From: an uncultured Lachnospiraceae bacterium | GTDB lineage: Bacteria > Bacillota > Clostridia > Lachnospirales > Lachnospiraceae | Assembly (NCBI GenBank): GCA_910586005.1 | Contig: CAJUHG010000103.1 | Location: forward strand, 1 to 6,559 | Reading direction: 5' to 3' | Length of the DNA stretch: 6,559 nucleotides | Shown here: piece after piece, positions 1 through 5,853 of the stretch | Numbering within the stretch: the stretch's first letter is position 1 | How the letters are laid out: each line of letters opens with the position of its first letter | Notes under the pieces: generated by a model | Told to the model about the DNA's origin: nothing | What the model saw: only the letters and a program-made list of their open reading frames with translations | Databases searched by the model: none | Made by a program: the position numbers and the translations under genes

Positions 1-331
1 AATCGAACCCCTGTCCGAAAGCCAATTCACTATGGCATCTCCCATTACAGTCATTAATTTTACATTCCCTCTGCCAACCGCTTAATGACAAGCTGTTAGT
101 TTCAGTAGCTTCATAGTACGCCCATGTGCGCAAAGCTTTGCACACGTCGTTTCCCACATCGTCGAAGCCGGTTACTTAAACTGTGGGTGGTTTAAGGCCG
201 ACTGCTGCAACTAGGCAGCGAGTGCTAAATTATCTTCAGCGTTTATATTTATTGTTCCCGTTGATGAGGCGGTCAGGAGCCGCCAATGGCTTCCATAGCT
301 GCACAACCCCCGTCGAAACCAGTACAACCCC
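1..331 (-). ncRNA. ssrA: tmRNA (transfer-messenger RNA), 3' end cut by the window edge
   Basis: tmRNA rescues ribosomes stalled on broken mRNAs: it enters as an alanyl-tRNA mimic, then serves as template for a degradation tag. On the minus strand the 5' end reads GGGGTTGTACTGGTTTCGAC and then GGGGG, the conserved 5' tRNA-like domain. The tag-coding segment at 214-240 reads A-E-D-N-L-A-L-A-A and is followed by TAG (211-213). The in-frame codons just upstream are AAC, ATA, AAT, so the tag probably begins a few residues earlier; I cannot fix the resume codon. GC-rich pseudoknot-like sequence follows, then the T-arm (GGGGTTCGATT) at 1-11, where the window cuts the gene. About 15-20 bases of acceptor stem and CCA end are missing. 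The expected total of about 350 nt fits the family. The call is certain; only the exact ends are not. Confidence 0.95.
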
Positions 332-361
332 TGGTTTAGCTGATGTGGTTTAGCAATTGTT

Positions 362-390
362 ATTAAACTATATTTTTCTTATTTTGTCAA
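362..390 (-). promoter_or_regulatory. Sigma-A promoter of ssrA
   Basis: On the minus strand there is a perfect -35 box TTGACA (385-390), a 17-nt spacer and a -10 box TTTAAT (362-367, five of six consensus bases). Transcription would start near 355, about 24 nt before the mature tmRNA 5' end at 331. This fits RNase P trimming of a short leader. Confidence 0.8.
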
Positions 391-400
391 CTATTTATTC

Positions 401-490
401 TAAAATAATAGAAAACATGTTTTTCCAATTTTTTATTATCAGAAATAATAAAAAACATGCTTTTCCAATTTCTTATTATCAGAAACAATC
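401..490. repeat. Two tandem 40-bp AT-rich repeats plus a 10-bp partial third copy
   Basis: Positions 401-440 and 441-480 match at 35 of 40 bases, and 481-490 begins a third copy (8 of 10). Each unit carries AACATG, TTTTCCAATTT and TTATTATC. The first copy contains the perfect 12-bp palindrome AAAACATGTTTT (412-423); the second copy has it with one change. The block lies just upstream of the ssrA -35 box and just downstream of the stop codon of the glutamate-rich gene. It has no G+C-rich stem, so it is not a standard terminator. It could be an operator array, an UP-like AT-rich activator of ssrA or a replication-slippage product. The function is unknown. Confidence 0.75.
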
Positions 491-502
491 TATTGTTAGG
501 AA

Positions 503-1171
503 TTAAACTTTTATATCTACTCCCTTGTATAATTTCTTCCAGTCCTCTTTGTAAATATCATAGAGTTCTTTCAGTTCTTTTGCTGATTCTTCTATATTCT
601 TCTTTTGTGCTTCCAACTGTTCAGAAACACTGTCTATTTGTTCCTCTTGGACTTCTTTTAATTGTTCTTGAGTCTCTTCTAAAAGTTGTTCTTGGGTTTC
701 TTCTACCATTTCTGTCATTTCTTCCATGACTTCTTCTAAAGCACCCTTGTCTTCTTCTGTTCCTTGTGCCTCTTCCAGCATTTCTTCTCTTCTCTCTTCT
801 GGTGTCTTTGGCTCTAGTTTTTCGGCTGCTTTTGCATTCTTCTTTCCTTGTTCTTCTGCTTCATCCAAAATATGAGACATTTGTTCATTATTATAAGCTG
901 TTTTTACAGCAGTAATCTCATCTTCATAATTATGAAACATCTCTAATTTTTTTGCAATCTCTTCTACGGTTCCGCATTCCATATTTTTCAGATTTTCTTT
1001 CTGTTTTTCCCAGAATTGTATCTGATTTCCTGCCTGTTGCTGTCGCTCCATTTTTTCTTGTGTACTTTTTAATGTGCTGTTATGTAAAATTGGTAGATTT
1101 CCTGCAAACACACTGCTAGATTTATAATTGTTATGAGCGTTTGCCCCTGTATTAACTGTAAAAATATTCAT
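503..1171 (-). CDS. Hypothetical glutamate-rich coiled-coil protein (222 aa)
   Basis: I do not recognise a characterised family. The protein has a short polar N-terminus with the segment SSSVFAGNLP (residues 18-27), a helical charged middle (about 35-120), and a strongly acidic Glu/Gln-rich part (about 117-200). That last part contains a near-exact 8-residue repeat, VEETQEQL/LEETQEQL, and predicts a long coiled coil. The protein ends in GVDIKV. There is no signal peptide, no membrane segment, and a single cysteine (C66). The reading frame extends upstream to a TTG at 1255, but that start would lie inside an inverted repeat. The ATG at 1169-1171 has an AGGTG-type ribosome binding site about 5 nt upstream and gives a natural N-terminus (MNIFTVNTG), so I chose it. 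It lies downstream of, and co-directional with, the 114-aa gene, which ends in the similar VDIQL. From memory, proteins with an FAGNL segment and acidic helices occur as uncharacterised families in Lachnospiraceae; this is unverified. Confidence 0.8.
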   Translation of the reverse strand: MNIFTVNTGANAHNNYKSSSVFAGNLPILHNSTLKSTQEKMERQQQAGNQIQFWEKQKENLKNMECGTVEEIAKKLEMFHNYEDEITAVKTAYNNEQMSHILDEAEEQGKKNAKAAEKLEPKTPEERREEMLEEAQGTEEDKGALEEVMEEMTEMVEETQEQLLEETQEQLKEVQEEQIDSVSEQLEAQKKNIEESAKELKELYDIYKEDWKKLYKGVDIKV

Positions 1172-1210
1172 AAGAACACCTGCTCTTTCTTTCCTTTTTT
1201 CTGGAATATA

Positions 1211-1253
1211 GAGCGGCTCAGGGAGAATTATCAGCAAAGCTGAAGAGCCGCTC
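1211..1253. repeat. 43-nt GC-rich inverted repeat with nested hairpin between the two hypothetical genes
   Basis: The outer arms GAGCGGCTC (1211-1219) and GAGCCGCTC (1245-1253) pair perfectly over 9 bp. Inside, TCAGC (1231-1235) and GCTGA (1239-1243) form a second 5-bp stem with an AAA loop. Each outer arm is itself of the form GAGC-N-GCTC, so the arms are also direct repeats spaced 34 bp apart. Neither strand has a T-run after the stem, which argues against an ordinary intrinsic terminator. As RNA from the minus strand it would lie about 40 nt before the start codon of the 222-aa gene, as a leader structure or mRNA processing/stability element. A protein-binding site on DNA is the alternative. 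Confidence 0.75.
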
Positions 1254-1337
1254 AAAACAAAAACACCAAAAATTTTTGAATTTCTGGTATATATTTCGTC
1301 ATTTCCATTAAATTCCTTAATACTAATGAAAAAGTTT

Positions 1338-1682
1338 CTACAATTGAATATCTACAGATCTTCCACTATTTTTTTCTGAATTTGATGATATGGATAAAAC
1401 TGACCCACCTCCTATGATAGGAATATCAGAGGTACTCTTATGTTTTTTATCTTTTTCAATATTTTCAGAATGAAAGCCAGAAACCATTTCTGCACGTACT
1501 TCTATTTTTGAAAGTTCCTTTTGCTTATCTTCTACGTTGATACCACATTTTTGATCTAAACTAATTTCAGACTGCAAAGTTCTTGCTCTACCCTTTAAAT
1601 GGGCTGCAACACTTTCATACACTTCTGCCTGTCCCATAGCTGAAGTTGCCGAAATCATAGCTTTCATACTTCTCTTGGACAT
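1338..1682 (-). CDS. Hypothetical small protein (114 aa), ends in VDIQL
   Basis: I do not recognise a characterised family. The start ATG (1680-1682) is preceded by GGGAG about 8 nt upstream, which supports it. The N-terminal half is predicted helical and alanine-rich (residues 6-65, with QAEVYESVAAHLKGRARTLQSEI at 18-40 and a charged helix around 51-66). The C-terminal third is low-complexity, rich in Ser, Lys and Gly, with a short hydrophobic run IPIIGGGSVLSIS (87-99), and ends in RSVDIQL. There is one cysteine (C46) and no signal peptide or clear membrane helix. The 222-aa gene follows 166 nt downstream in the same direction with a matching C-terminus, so the two probably form a functional pair. 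No function is proposed. Confidence 0.75.
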   Translation of the reverse strand: MSKRSMKAMISATSAMGQAEVYESVAAHLKGRARTLQSEISLDQKCGINVEDKQKELSKIEVRAEMVSGFHSENIEKDKKHKSTSDIPIIGGGSVLSISSNSEKNSGRSVDIQL

Positions 1683-1784
1683 TTTTTATCTCCCTTTTAT
1701 TCTCAACTATGTATGATATCTGTAGATTTCTTTTTTTAACTCAAAAAAATATTAGGAAATTATTATGTTTTACATAGGCACCAA

Positions 1785-1808
1785 CCAAAAGAATGCCAAA
1801 GGCATTCT
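1785..1808 (-). terminator. Second (distal) hairpin terminator candidate of the isc-mnmA operon
   Basis: On the minus strand AGAATGCC-TTT-GGCATTCT forms an 8-bp stem with a 3-nt loop (1790-1808), followed by TTTGG. With the T that ends the stem this gives a short T-run of four. The stem is good but the U-tract is short. It follows the stronger terminator at 1816-1851 and could act as back-up, or as an RNA 3' end protector. Confidence 0.5.
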
Positions 1809-1815
1809 GAAACCT

Positions 1816-1851
1816 TTATAAAAAGGATAAGCCCTTTTTAAAAGCTTATCC
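1816..1851 (-). terminator. Rho-independent terminator of the isc-mnmA operon
   Basis: On the minus strand GGATAAGC (1844-1851) and GCTTATCC (1825-1832) form an 8-bp stem around an 11-nt loop, followed directly by TTTTTAT. It lies about 100 nt past the mnmA stop codon and before the 114-aa gene, so it separates the isc operon from the hypothetical pair. Confidence 0.7.
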
Positions 1852-1954
1852 ACTAAATTTTTTTATCAATTTGAAAATGCTATCTGTATTCTTGTTCTTA
1901 TCTGACATAACAGTTTTATCCACACGATTTGCAAAGGTACACTTATGTTATTTC

Positions 1955-3064
1955 TTACTGCTGCTCAGATAACTTTACATTTCTATCTAATATAATTCCA
2001 CCACCAACTAAAATATCTCCATTATAAAATACTACTGCTTGTCCAGGTGTAATTGCACGCACAGGTTCTTGAAAATTACAAAGAATTTTATCTTGTTCTA
2101 TCATTTTTATCTTACAAGGAGCACCTTTATGACTATAGCGAATTTTAGCAATTACATCCATCTCTTCTTCTAAATTAGGAATGGACATAAAATTTAATCT
2201 ATCTGCAAATAGAACTGTTCCAAATACTTCCTCATTGCTACCCAATACCACTTGATTTGTTTCTGTGCGTATCTCTGTAACAAATCTAGGCGTACCTAGG
2301 GCAATTCCTAATCCCTTCCGCTGTCCAATGGTATAATGTGTAATGCCCTTGTGCTGACCTAAAATGGTTCCATCTTTTGTCACAAAATTTCCAGGTGGAG
2401 GAACACTTTCCTTTGCTTCTCGTTCAATAAATCCTGCATAATCTTGGTCTGGAATAAAACAGATTTCTTGACTATCTGGTTTATTGGCTGTTCGAAGTCC
2501 AATTTTTTCTGCTATCGCCCGAATTTCTTCTTTTGTATAATCTCCCACAGGCATTAATGTGTGAGAAAGCTGATACTGTGTTAAATTATAGAGGGCATAA
2601 GTTTGGTCTTTTGCAGCAGTGGCAGATTTCTGCAAAGCAAATCTTCCATTTGGTAATTGCCTAATTCTAGCATAGTGACCTGTAGCAATATAATCTGCTC
2701 CAATATCTATACTGCGCTTTAACAAAGATTCCCATTTTACATAGCGATTACAGGCAATACAAGGATTAGGTGTATGACCTTTTAAATATTCTTTCACAAA
2801 ATAATCTATTACATTTTTTTTAAACTCTGATTTAAAGTTCATTACATAGTAAGGAATATCAAGCATAGCTGCTACACGCCTTGCATCTTCCACCGCAGAC
2901 AATCCACAACAGCCACCTTGTTCTTCTTGTATTTGCTCTTCTTCCTCTTGCCAAATCTGCATTGTTACACCAATCACATCATAGCCTTCTTCTTTTAGCA
3001 ACCAAGCTGCTACTGAAGAATCCACACCACCTGACATTCCAACTACCACTTTTTTCTTTTCCAT
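1955..3064 (-). CDS. mnmA: tRNA-uridine 2-sulfurtransferase MnmA
   Basis: MnmA installs the 2-thio group on uridine 34 of tRNAs for Lys, Glu and Gln, using ATP to adenylate the base and a protein persulfide as sulfur donor. It acts in the cytoplasm. At 369 aa it is full length (E. coli 368). Visible hallmarks are the PP-loop SGGVDSS at residues 11-17, the GHTPNPCIACN segment with catalytic Cys102, the ATGHYAR motif (127-133), and DSQEICFIPD with the second catalytic Cys at 202. The central GQHKGITHYTIGQRKGLG domain and the C-terminal beta-barrel follow. A Glu/Gln-rich loop (38-49) precedes GGCCG, as in many Firmicute homologues. The ATG start has only a weak AAGG ribosome binding site 7 nt upstream. 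It is the last gene of the operon, 61 nt after iscU. Since the same operon encodes a cysteine desulfurase, IscS is the likely sulfur donor; this is inference. Confidence 0.97.
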   Translation of the reverse strand: MEKKKVVVGMSGGVDSSVAAWLLKEEGYDVIGVTMQIWQEEEEQIQEEQGGCCGLSAVEDARRVAAMLDIPYYVMNFKSEFKKNVIDYFVKEYLKGHTPNPCIACNRYVKWESLLKRSIDIGADYIATGHYARIRQLPNGRFALQKSATAAKDQTYALYNLTQYQLSHTLMPVGDYTKEEIRAIAEKIGLRTANKPDSQEICFIPDQDYAGFIEREAKESVPPPGNFVTKDGTILGQHKGITHYTIGQRKGLGIALGTPRFVTEIRTETNQVVLGSNEEVFGTVLFADRLNFMSIPNLEEEMDVIAKIRYSHKGAPCKIKMIEQDKILCNFQEPVRAITPGQAVVFYNGDILVGGGIILDRNVKLSEQQ

Positions 3065-3125
3065 AAATTTGCCTTAACAATCCTTTTCTTCCTTATGATA
3101 TCACTTTCTGTTCTATCCATTTATC

Positions 3126-3563
3126 TTAGTAATCTTCTTCCTCTTCTTCTTCACTGATATCATTTTTTGGTTTCTCTAACCCTTCAATTTTAATACCATT
3201 TTTCTCTGCATAATCCCAAAGTGCCGCATGAATGGCCTCTTCTGCTAATAAGGAACAATGAACTTTTACAGGTGGAAGGCCATCTAATGCTTCCATTACA
3301 GCTTTATTTGTCACTTGCAATGCCTCTTGAATGGTCTTTCCCTTCACTAATTCTGTTGCCATAGAGCTAGTAGCCACTGCTGCACCGCATCCAAACGTTT
3401 TGAATTTTACATCCTGAATAATTCCATTGTCATCAATATCCAAAAAAATACGCATAATATCGCCACATTTTGCATTTCCTACGGTTCCAACACCACTGGC
3501 GTTTTCAATTTCACCTACATTTCTTGGGTTTTTAAAATGGTCCATTACTTTTTCACTATACAT
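3126..3563 (-). CDS. iscU: Fe-S cluster assembly scaffold IscU/NifU (N-terminal type)
   Basis: This is the cytoplasmic scaffold on which 2Fe-2S and 4Fe-4S clusters are built from sulfur delivered by IscS before transfer to apoproteins. The 145-aa protein has the IscU/NifU-N domain along nearly its whole length. The cluster ligands are all present: Cys33 with Asp35 (NAKCGD), Cys59 (FGCGAA) and Cys103 preceded by His102 (VHCS). LPPVKVHC is the chaperone-recognition segment. There is no C-terminal Nfu domain, so this is the short form. The C-terminus is an unusual acidic tail of six glutamates followed by DY (138-145). The ATG start is set by GGAGGA 6 nt upstream. A 367-nt non-coding gap separates it from iscS; mnmA follows after 61 nt. 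IscU and not SufU is favoured because the zinc-binding SufU insertion is absent. Confidence 0.95.
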   Translation of the reverse strand: MYSEKVMDHFKNPRNVGEIENASGVGTVGNAKCGDIMRIFLDIDDNGIIQDVKFKTFGCGAAVATSSMATELVKGKTIQEALQVTNKAVMEALDGLPPVKVHCSLLAEEAIHAALWDYAEKNGIKIEGLEKPKNDISEEEEEEDY

Positions 3564-3930
3564 TGCTCTTCCTCCAGATTTTCCTGTAAATTATTCTTTT
3601 AAGCTATCCAAACAGATCTACTTATGTGTTCTAATCATGTTATCTCTTTATTTATACCTTGGACATACCACATGGCATGATGGGATGCCCCAGAGGGTAT
3701 TATTTCTTAGATTTGAATCTCTCATCACTAAAATAAAATGACAAGATTCTTGGGAATAGGCTTCTAACGAAGCCTTATTTACCAAGCGAACCCCACATTC
3801 TTGTGGTTTTTATAATAATTCCTATGTTATTCTTAGCCTTTCATTCTGTGTGTTCTTTGCAACATTTATCTTTTTATCCATTAATTATCGCAACTAGAAC
3901 AAGTATCTATTATATTAATTCTAAACTTTC
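3564..3930. other. 367-bp gene-free gap between iscS and iscU
   Basis: No convincing coding region is seen on either strand. The longest start-to-stop run I found on the minus strand is about 19 codons and has no ribosome binding site. The gap holds the structured insertion-element-like block at 3711-3806. It also holds a small hairpin GGCAT/ATGCC (3674-3689) in what would be the iscU leader, and the iscU ribosome binding site near 3570. The other isc intergenic spaces are 61 and 112 bp, so this gap is unusually long for the operon. Confidence 0.7.
3711..3806 (-). mobile_element. Probable decayed right end of an IS200/IS605-type (TnpB) element
   Basis: Read on the minus strand, the block has four parts. 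First comes a hairpin CCACA/TGTGG leading into GGGGTTCGCTTGG (3782-3806). Then there is a 7-bp hairpin AGGCTTC-GTTA-GAAGCCT (3758-3775), then CCCAAGAATC. Last is an imperfect terminal hairpin whose arms are 3738-3749 and 3715-3725, closing with GAGATTCAAAT. From memory, CCAAGAATC, a subterminal hairpin and then GATTCAA is the layout at the right ends of many Firmicute IS200/IS605 elements. There it overlaps the 3' end of the tnpB-associated guide RNA. The arms no longer match fully, and no tnpB or tnpA coding remnant or clear left end is seen, so it would be a relic. An unrelated structured leader is the alternative. Confidence 0.45.
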
Positions 3931-5115
3931 TTAGGCATGATTTTTCTTCATGTAATCTTCATACAATGGTGACATTTCTCTCAATTGTTGTACAATTTCT
4001 TTGATGGTATCCACTGTATAATCAATATCTTCTTTTGTAGTATCTTCTCCCAAAGTTAAACGCAGGGAACCATGAGCAATTTCATGAGGAAGCCCAATTG
4101 CTAAAAGTACATGAGAAGGATCTAAAGAACCTGAAGTACATGCAGAACCAGAAGAACCACAAATCCCCTTCATATCTAGCATAATCAATAAAGATTCTCC
4201 CTCTACAAATTGAAAACAAAGATTTACATTATTGGGTAAACGATTCGTTCTGTCACCATTCACTCTAGTAAATGGAATTTCTCTTAATACCCGTTCCATA
4301 AGATAATCCCGCAATTCTCGTTCCTTTTTGGTTCGCTGTTGCATACTTGCCATTGCAAGTTCCACTGCTTTTCCAAAGCCTACAATTCCTGGCACATTTT
4401 CTGTTCCTGCTCGACGTTTTCTTTCTTGAGCACCTCCATGTAGCAAAGAGCGAATTTTTACACCTTTGCGAATATACAAAAATCCTATCCCTTTTGGCCC
4501 ATTTAATTTATGTCCACTACTACTTAACATATCAATCTGTAATTCATCTACATTGATAGGAATTTGTCCAAAGGCTTGCACAGCATCTGTGTGAAATAAA
4601 ATTCCATGTTGCCTTGCAATCTTTCCAATTTCTGCAATAGGTTCAATGGTTCCAATTTCATTATTTGCAAACATAATAGAAATTAAAATGGTATCAGGGC
4701 GAATTGCTTTTTTTAATTCTCCTAGTTTCACCACTCCAAATTCATCCACATCTAAATAAGTAACCTCAAAACCATTTTGCTCTAACCATTCACAAGTATG
4801 CAATATAGCATGATGTTCAATTTTGCTGGTAATAATATGTTTTCCTTTACTCTTATAAGCCTCTGCCGTAGCTTTCAATGCCCAATTGTCTGATTCACTT
4901 CCTCCAGCAGTAAAATAAATTTCATTCTCTTTTGCTCCAATCGCATTGGCAATACTTTCTCTCGCCTTAGAAACTGCCTCTTTACTTTTTCCACCAAATT
5001 CATACACGGTGGAAGCATTCCCATAAAATTCAGAAAAATACGGCAACATTACTTCTACTACTTCTGGTGCTGTTCTTGTTGTTGCCGCATTATCCAGATA
5101 TATCATTTTCTCCAT
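3931..5115 (-). CDS. iscS: Cysteine desulfurase IscS/NifS
   Basis: This PLP enzyme converts L-cysteine to L-alanine and holds the sulfur as a persulfide for Fe-S clusters (via IscU) and tRNA thiolation (via MnmA). It is 394 aa long. It shows YLDNAATT near the N-terminus (6-13), TAGGSESDN (69-77), His101 in the EHHA motif, Asp177 in HTDAVQ, the PLP lysine Lys203 in SSGHKLNGPKG, and the catalytic Cys326 in SSGSACTSGSLDPSHVL, the group I (IscS/NifS) loop. An in-frame ATG four codons upstream (5125-5127) has no ribosome binding site, whereas GGAGG overlapping that codon is well placed for the ATG at 5113-5115, so I chose the latter. It lies 112 nt after iscR. Nothing is missing or broken. Confidence 0.96.
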   Translation of the reverse strand: MEKMIYLDNAATTRTAPEVVEVMLPYFSEFYGNASTVYEFGGKSKEAVSKARESIANAIGAKENEIYFTAGGSESDNWALKATAEAYKSKGKHIITSKIEHHAILHTCEWLEQNGFEVTYLDVDEFGVVKLGELKKAIRPDTILISIMFANNEIGTIEPIAEIGKIARQHGILFHTDAVQAFGQIPINVDELQIDMLSSSGHKLNGPKGIGFLYIRKGVKIRSLLHGGAQERKRRAGTENVPGIVGFGKAVELAMASMQQRTKKERELRDYLMERVLREIPFTRVNGDRTNRLPNNVNLCFQFVEGESLLIMLDMKGICGSSGSACTSGSLDPSHVLLAIGLPHEIAHGSLRLTLGEDTTKEDIDYTVDTIKEIVQQLREMSPLYEDYMKKNHA

Positions 5116-5227
5116 ATTTGCCTCCATTCTTTGTGTTTTCTAACATATTCATGCCCTATAACATAAACAGGTAATAATAAAAGAATAAACAAATTCTTTT
5201 ACTCCTTATTTTCCTATCATAATTACT

Positions 5228-5650
5228 TTACCGTTTACTTTCCTTCACCAATTCCCCAATGAAAATACTGTCCACTGTATCATTGATACTATCATTGATA
5301 CGCTTCCAAACAATCTTACTCACACACTGGGAAGAACTCGTGCAATGCGTTTTCTGTTTATCATCAATTCCTGCACATTCTACAGGGATTAAATCACCTT
5401 CTAATGCTCTTAACACTTCCCCGACAGAAATCTCATCTGCTGGTTTTGCAATTATATAGCCTCCATGAACGCCACGAACACTTTTTACTAATCCTGCTTT
5501 CTTAAGTTTTGCCATAAGTTGTTCTAAATAACTAATAGAAATCTCTTGACGCTCAGCAATACTATTCAATGAAACTGGTTGTGTCTCTCCGCACACCGCC
5601 AAATCGATAAAGGCTCTCAAACCATATCTTCCTTTTGTAGATAATTTCAA
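5228..5650 (-). CDS. iscR: Rrf2-family Fe-S cluster-sensing repressor IscR
   Basis: This transcription regulator of Fe-S biogenesis binds a cluster and represses its own operon when clusters are plentiful. The 140-aa protein is of normal Rrf2 length. It starts MKLSTKGRYGLRA and has a winged helix with ISISYLEQLMAKLKKAGLVKSVRG (37-60, recognition helix) and the wing GVHGGYIIAKP (60-70). Glu43 matches the residue in E. coli IscR that discriminates between its two site classes. Three cysteines at 92, 103 and 109 could bind a cluster. The spacing (10 then 5 residues) differs from E. coli (5 and 5) in the first interval. CymR of Bacillus lacks this cysteine cluster. Translation starts at a TTG (5648-5650) with GAGGTG five bases upstream; no ATG fits. 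It is the first gene of the operon and has a predicted operator upstream. Confidence 0.93.
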   Translation of the reverse strand: MKLSTKGRYGLRAFIDLAVCGETQPVSLNSIAERQEISISYLEQLMAKLKKAGLVKSVRGVHGGYIIAKPADEISVGEVLRALEGDLIPVECAGIDDKQKTHCTSSSQCVSKIVWKRINDSINDTVDSIFIGELVKESKR

Positions 5651-5711
5651 TGTATCACCTCAATTATAACACCTTATATACATCTTCTATTTATGACCCT
5701 TTTTCGTTTTA

Positions 5712-5736
5712 AAATCCGAGTATTTTAGTCGGGATT
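5712..5736. promoter_or_regulatory. Predicted IscR operator (type 1-like, 25 bp)
   Basis: The left arm AAATCCGAGT (5712-5721) and right arm AGTCGGGATT (5727-5736) pair at 7 of 10 positions around a 5-bp centre ATTTT. The layout follows the E. coli type 1 IscR site (arm ending GACT, centre RWWWY, then AGTC), and the right arm fits especially well. It lies 62 bp upstream of the iscR start codon, and its centre overlaps a -10-like TAAAAT on the minus strand (5722-5727). The -35 match is poor, so the exact iscR promoter is uncertain. The expected effect is feedback repression of the whole isc-mnmA operon. Confidence 0.65.
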
Positions 5737-5791
5737 CTTTACAAACGCATAGTATCATGATTTTATTCTGCTGTCAAGTTCCTTATTTTAT

Positions 5792-5820
5792 GCATTTTTA
5801 TGTTTTTTTTCTCATACATT
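5792..5820 (+). promoter_or_regulatory. Candidate sigma-E (mother-cell sporulation) promoter of the flippase gene
   Basis: GCATTTT (5792-5798) matches six of seven bases of the -35 consensus KMATATT. A 14-nt spacer follows, then CATACATT (5813-5820), a full match to the -10 consensus CATACAnT. Transcription would start near 5827, giving a leader of about 27 nt before the ATG at 5854. The spoVB gene of Bacillus subtilis is sigma-E controlled, which fits the product. The -10 is the persuasive part; the -35 lies in a T-rich tract where matches are easier. Confidence 0.5.
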
Positions 5821-5853
5821 AGAAATAATCTTGTATTGGCTTTTGGAGACTAT

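Noticed and set aside
401..490. CRISPR-like array
   Set aside because: There are only two copies directly abutting with no spacers, and no cas genes nearby.
457..729. A 90-codon plus-strand open frame rich in Leu and Ser
   Set aside because: It lies opposite the glutamate-rich gene, and Glu/Gln codons read in antisense give Leu, Ser and Phe. It has no ribosome binding site and no recognisable protein.
1172..1255. Upstream TTG start extending the 222-aa protein by 28 residues
   Set aside because: The TTG overlaps the inverted repeat and lacks a ribosome binding site, while the ATG at 1169-1171 has one and a more natural N-terminus.
1708..1715. CATACATA on the minus strand upstream of the 114-aa gene as a sigma-E -10 box
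   Set aside because: The last base departs from CATACAnT, and nothing like KMATATT lies 14 nt upstream. A sigma-A reading (TTGAGT with TATCAT) needs a 20-nt spacer, so no promoter is called.
3427..3741. A 104-codon plus-strand open frame crossing the iscU start and the gap
   Set aside because: Half of it is antisense to iscU, it ignores the hairpins in the gap, and the translation resembles no protein family.
3793..3811. Plus-strand terminator-like CCACA/TGTGG hairpin followed by TTTTT
   Set aside because: No plus-strand gene precedes it. The stem is only 5 bp and is better explained as part of the structured minus-strand block.
5179..5200. 8-bp AAAAGAAT/ATTCTTTT hairpin between iscR and iscS as an attenuator
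   Set aside because: The stem is almost all A-T and weak. Such structures are common by chance in this DNA.
5663..5668. TATAAT with an upstream TG as an extended -10 for iscR
   Set aside because: Transcription would start within the ribosome binding site of iscR, leaving no usable leader.
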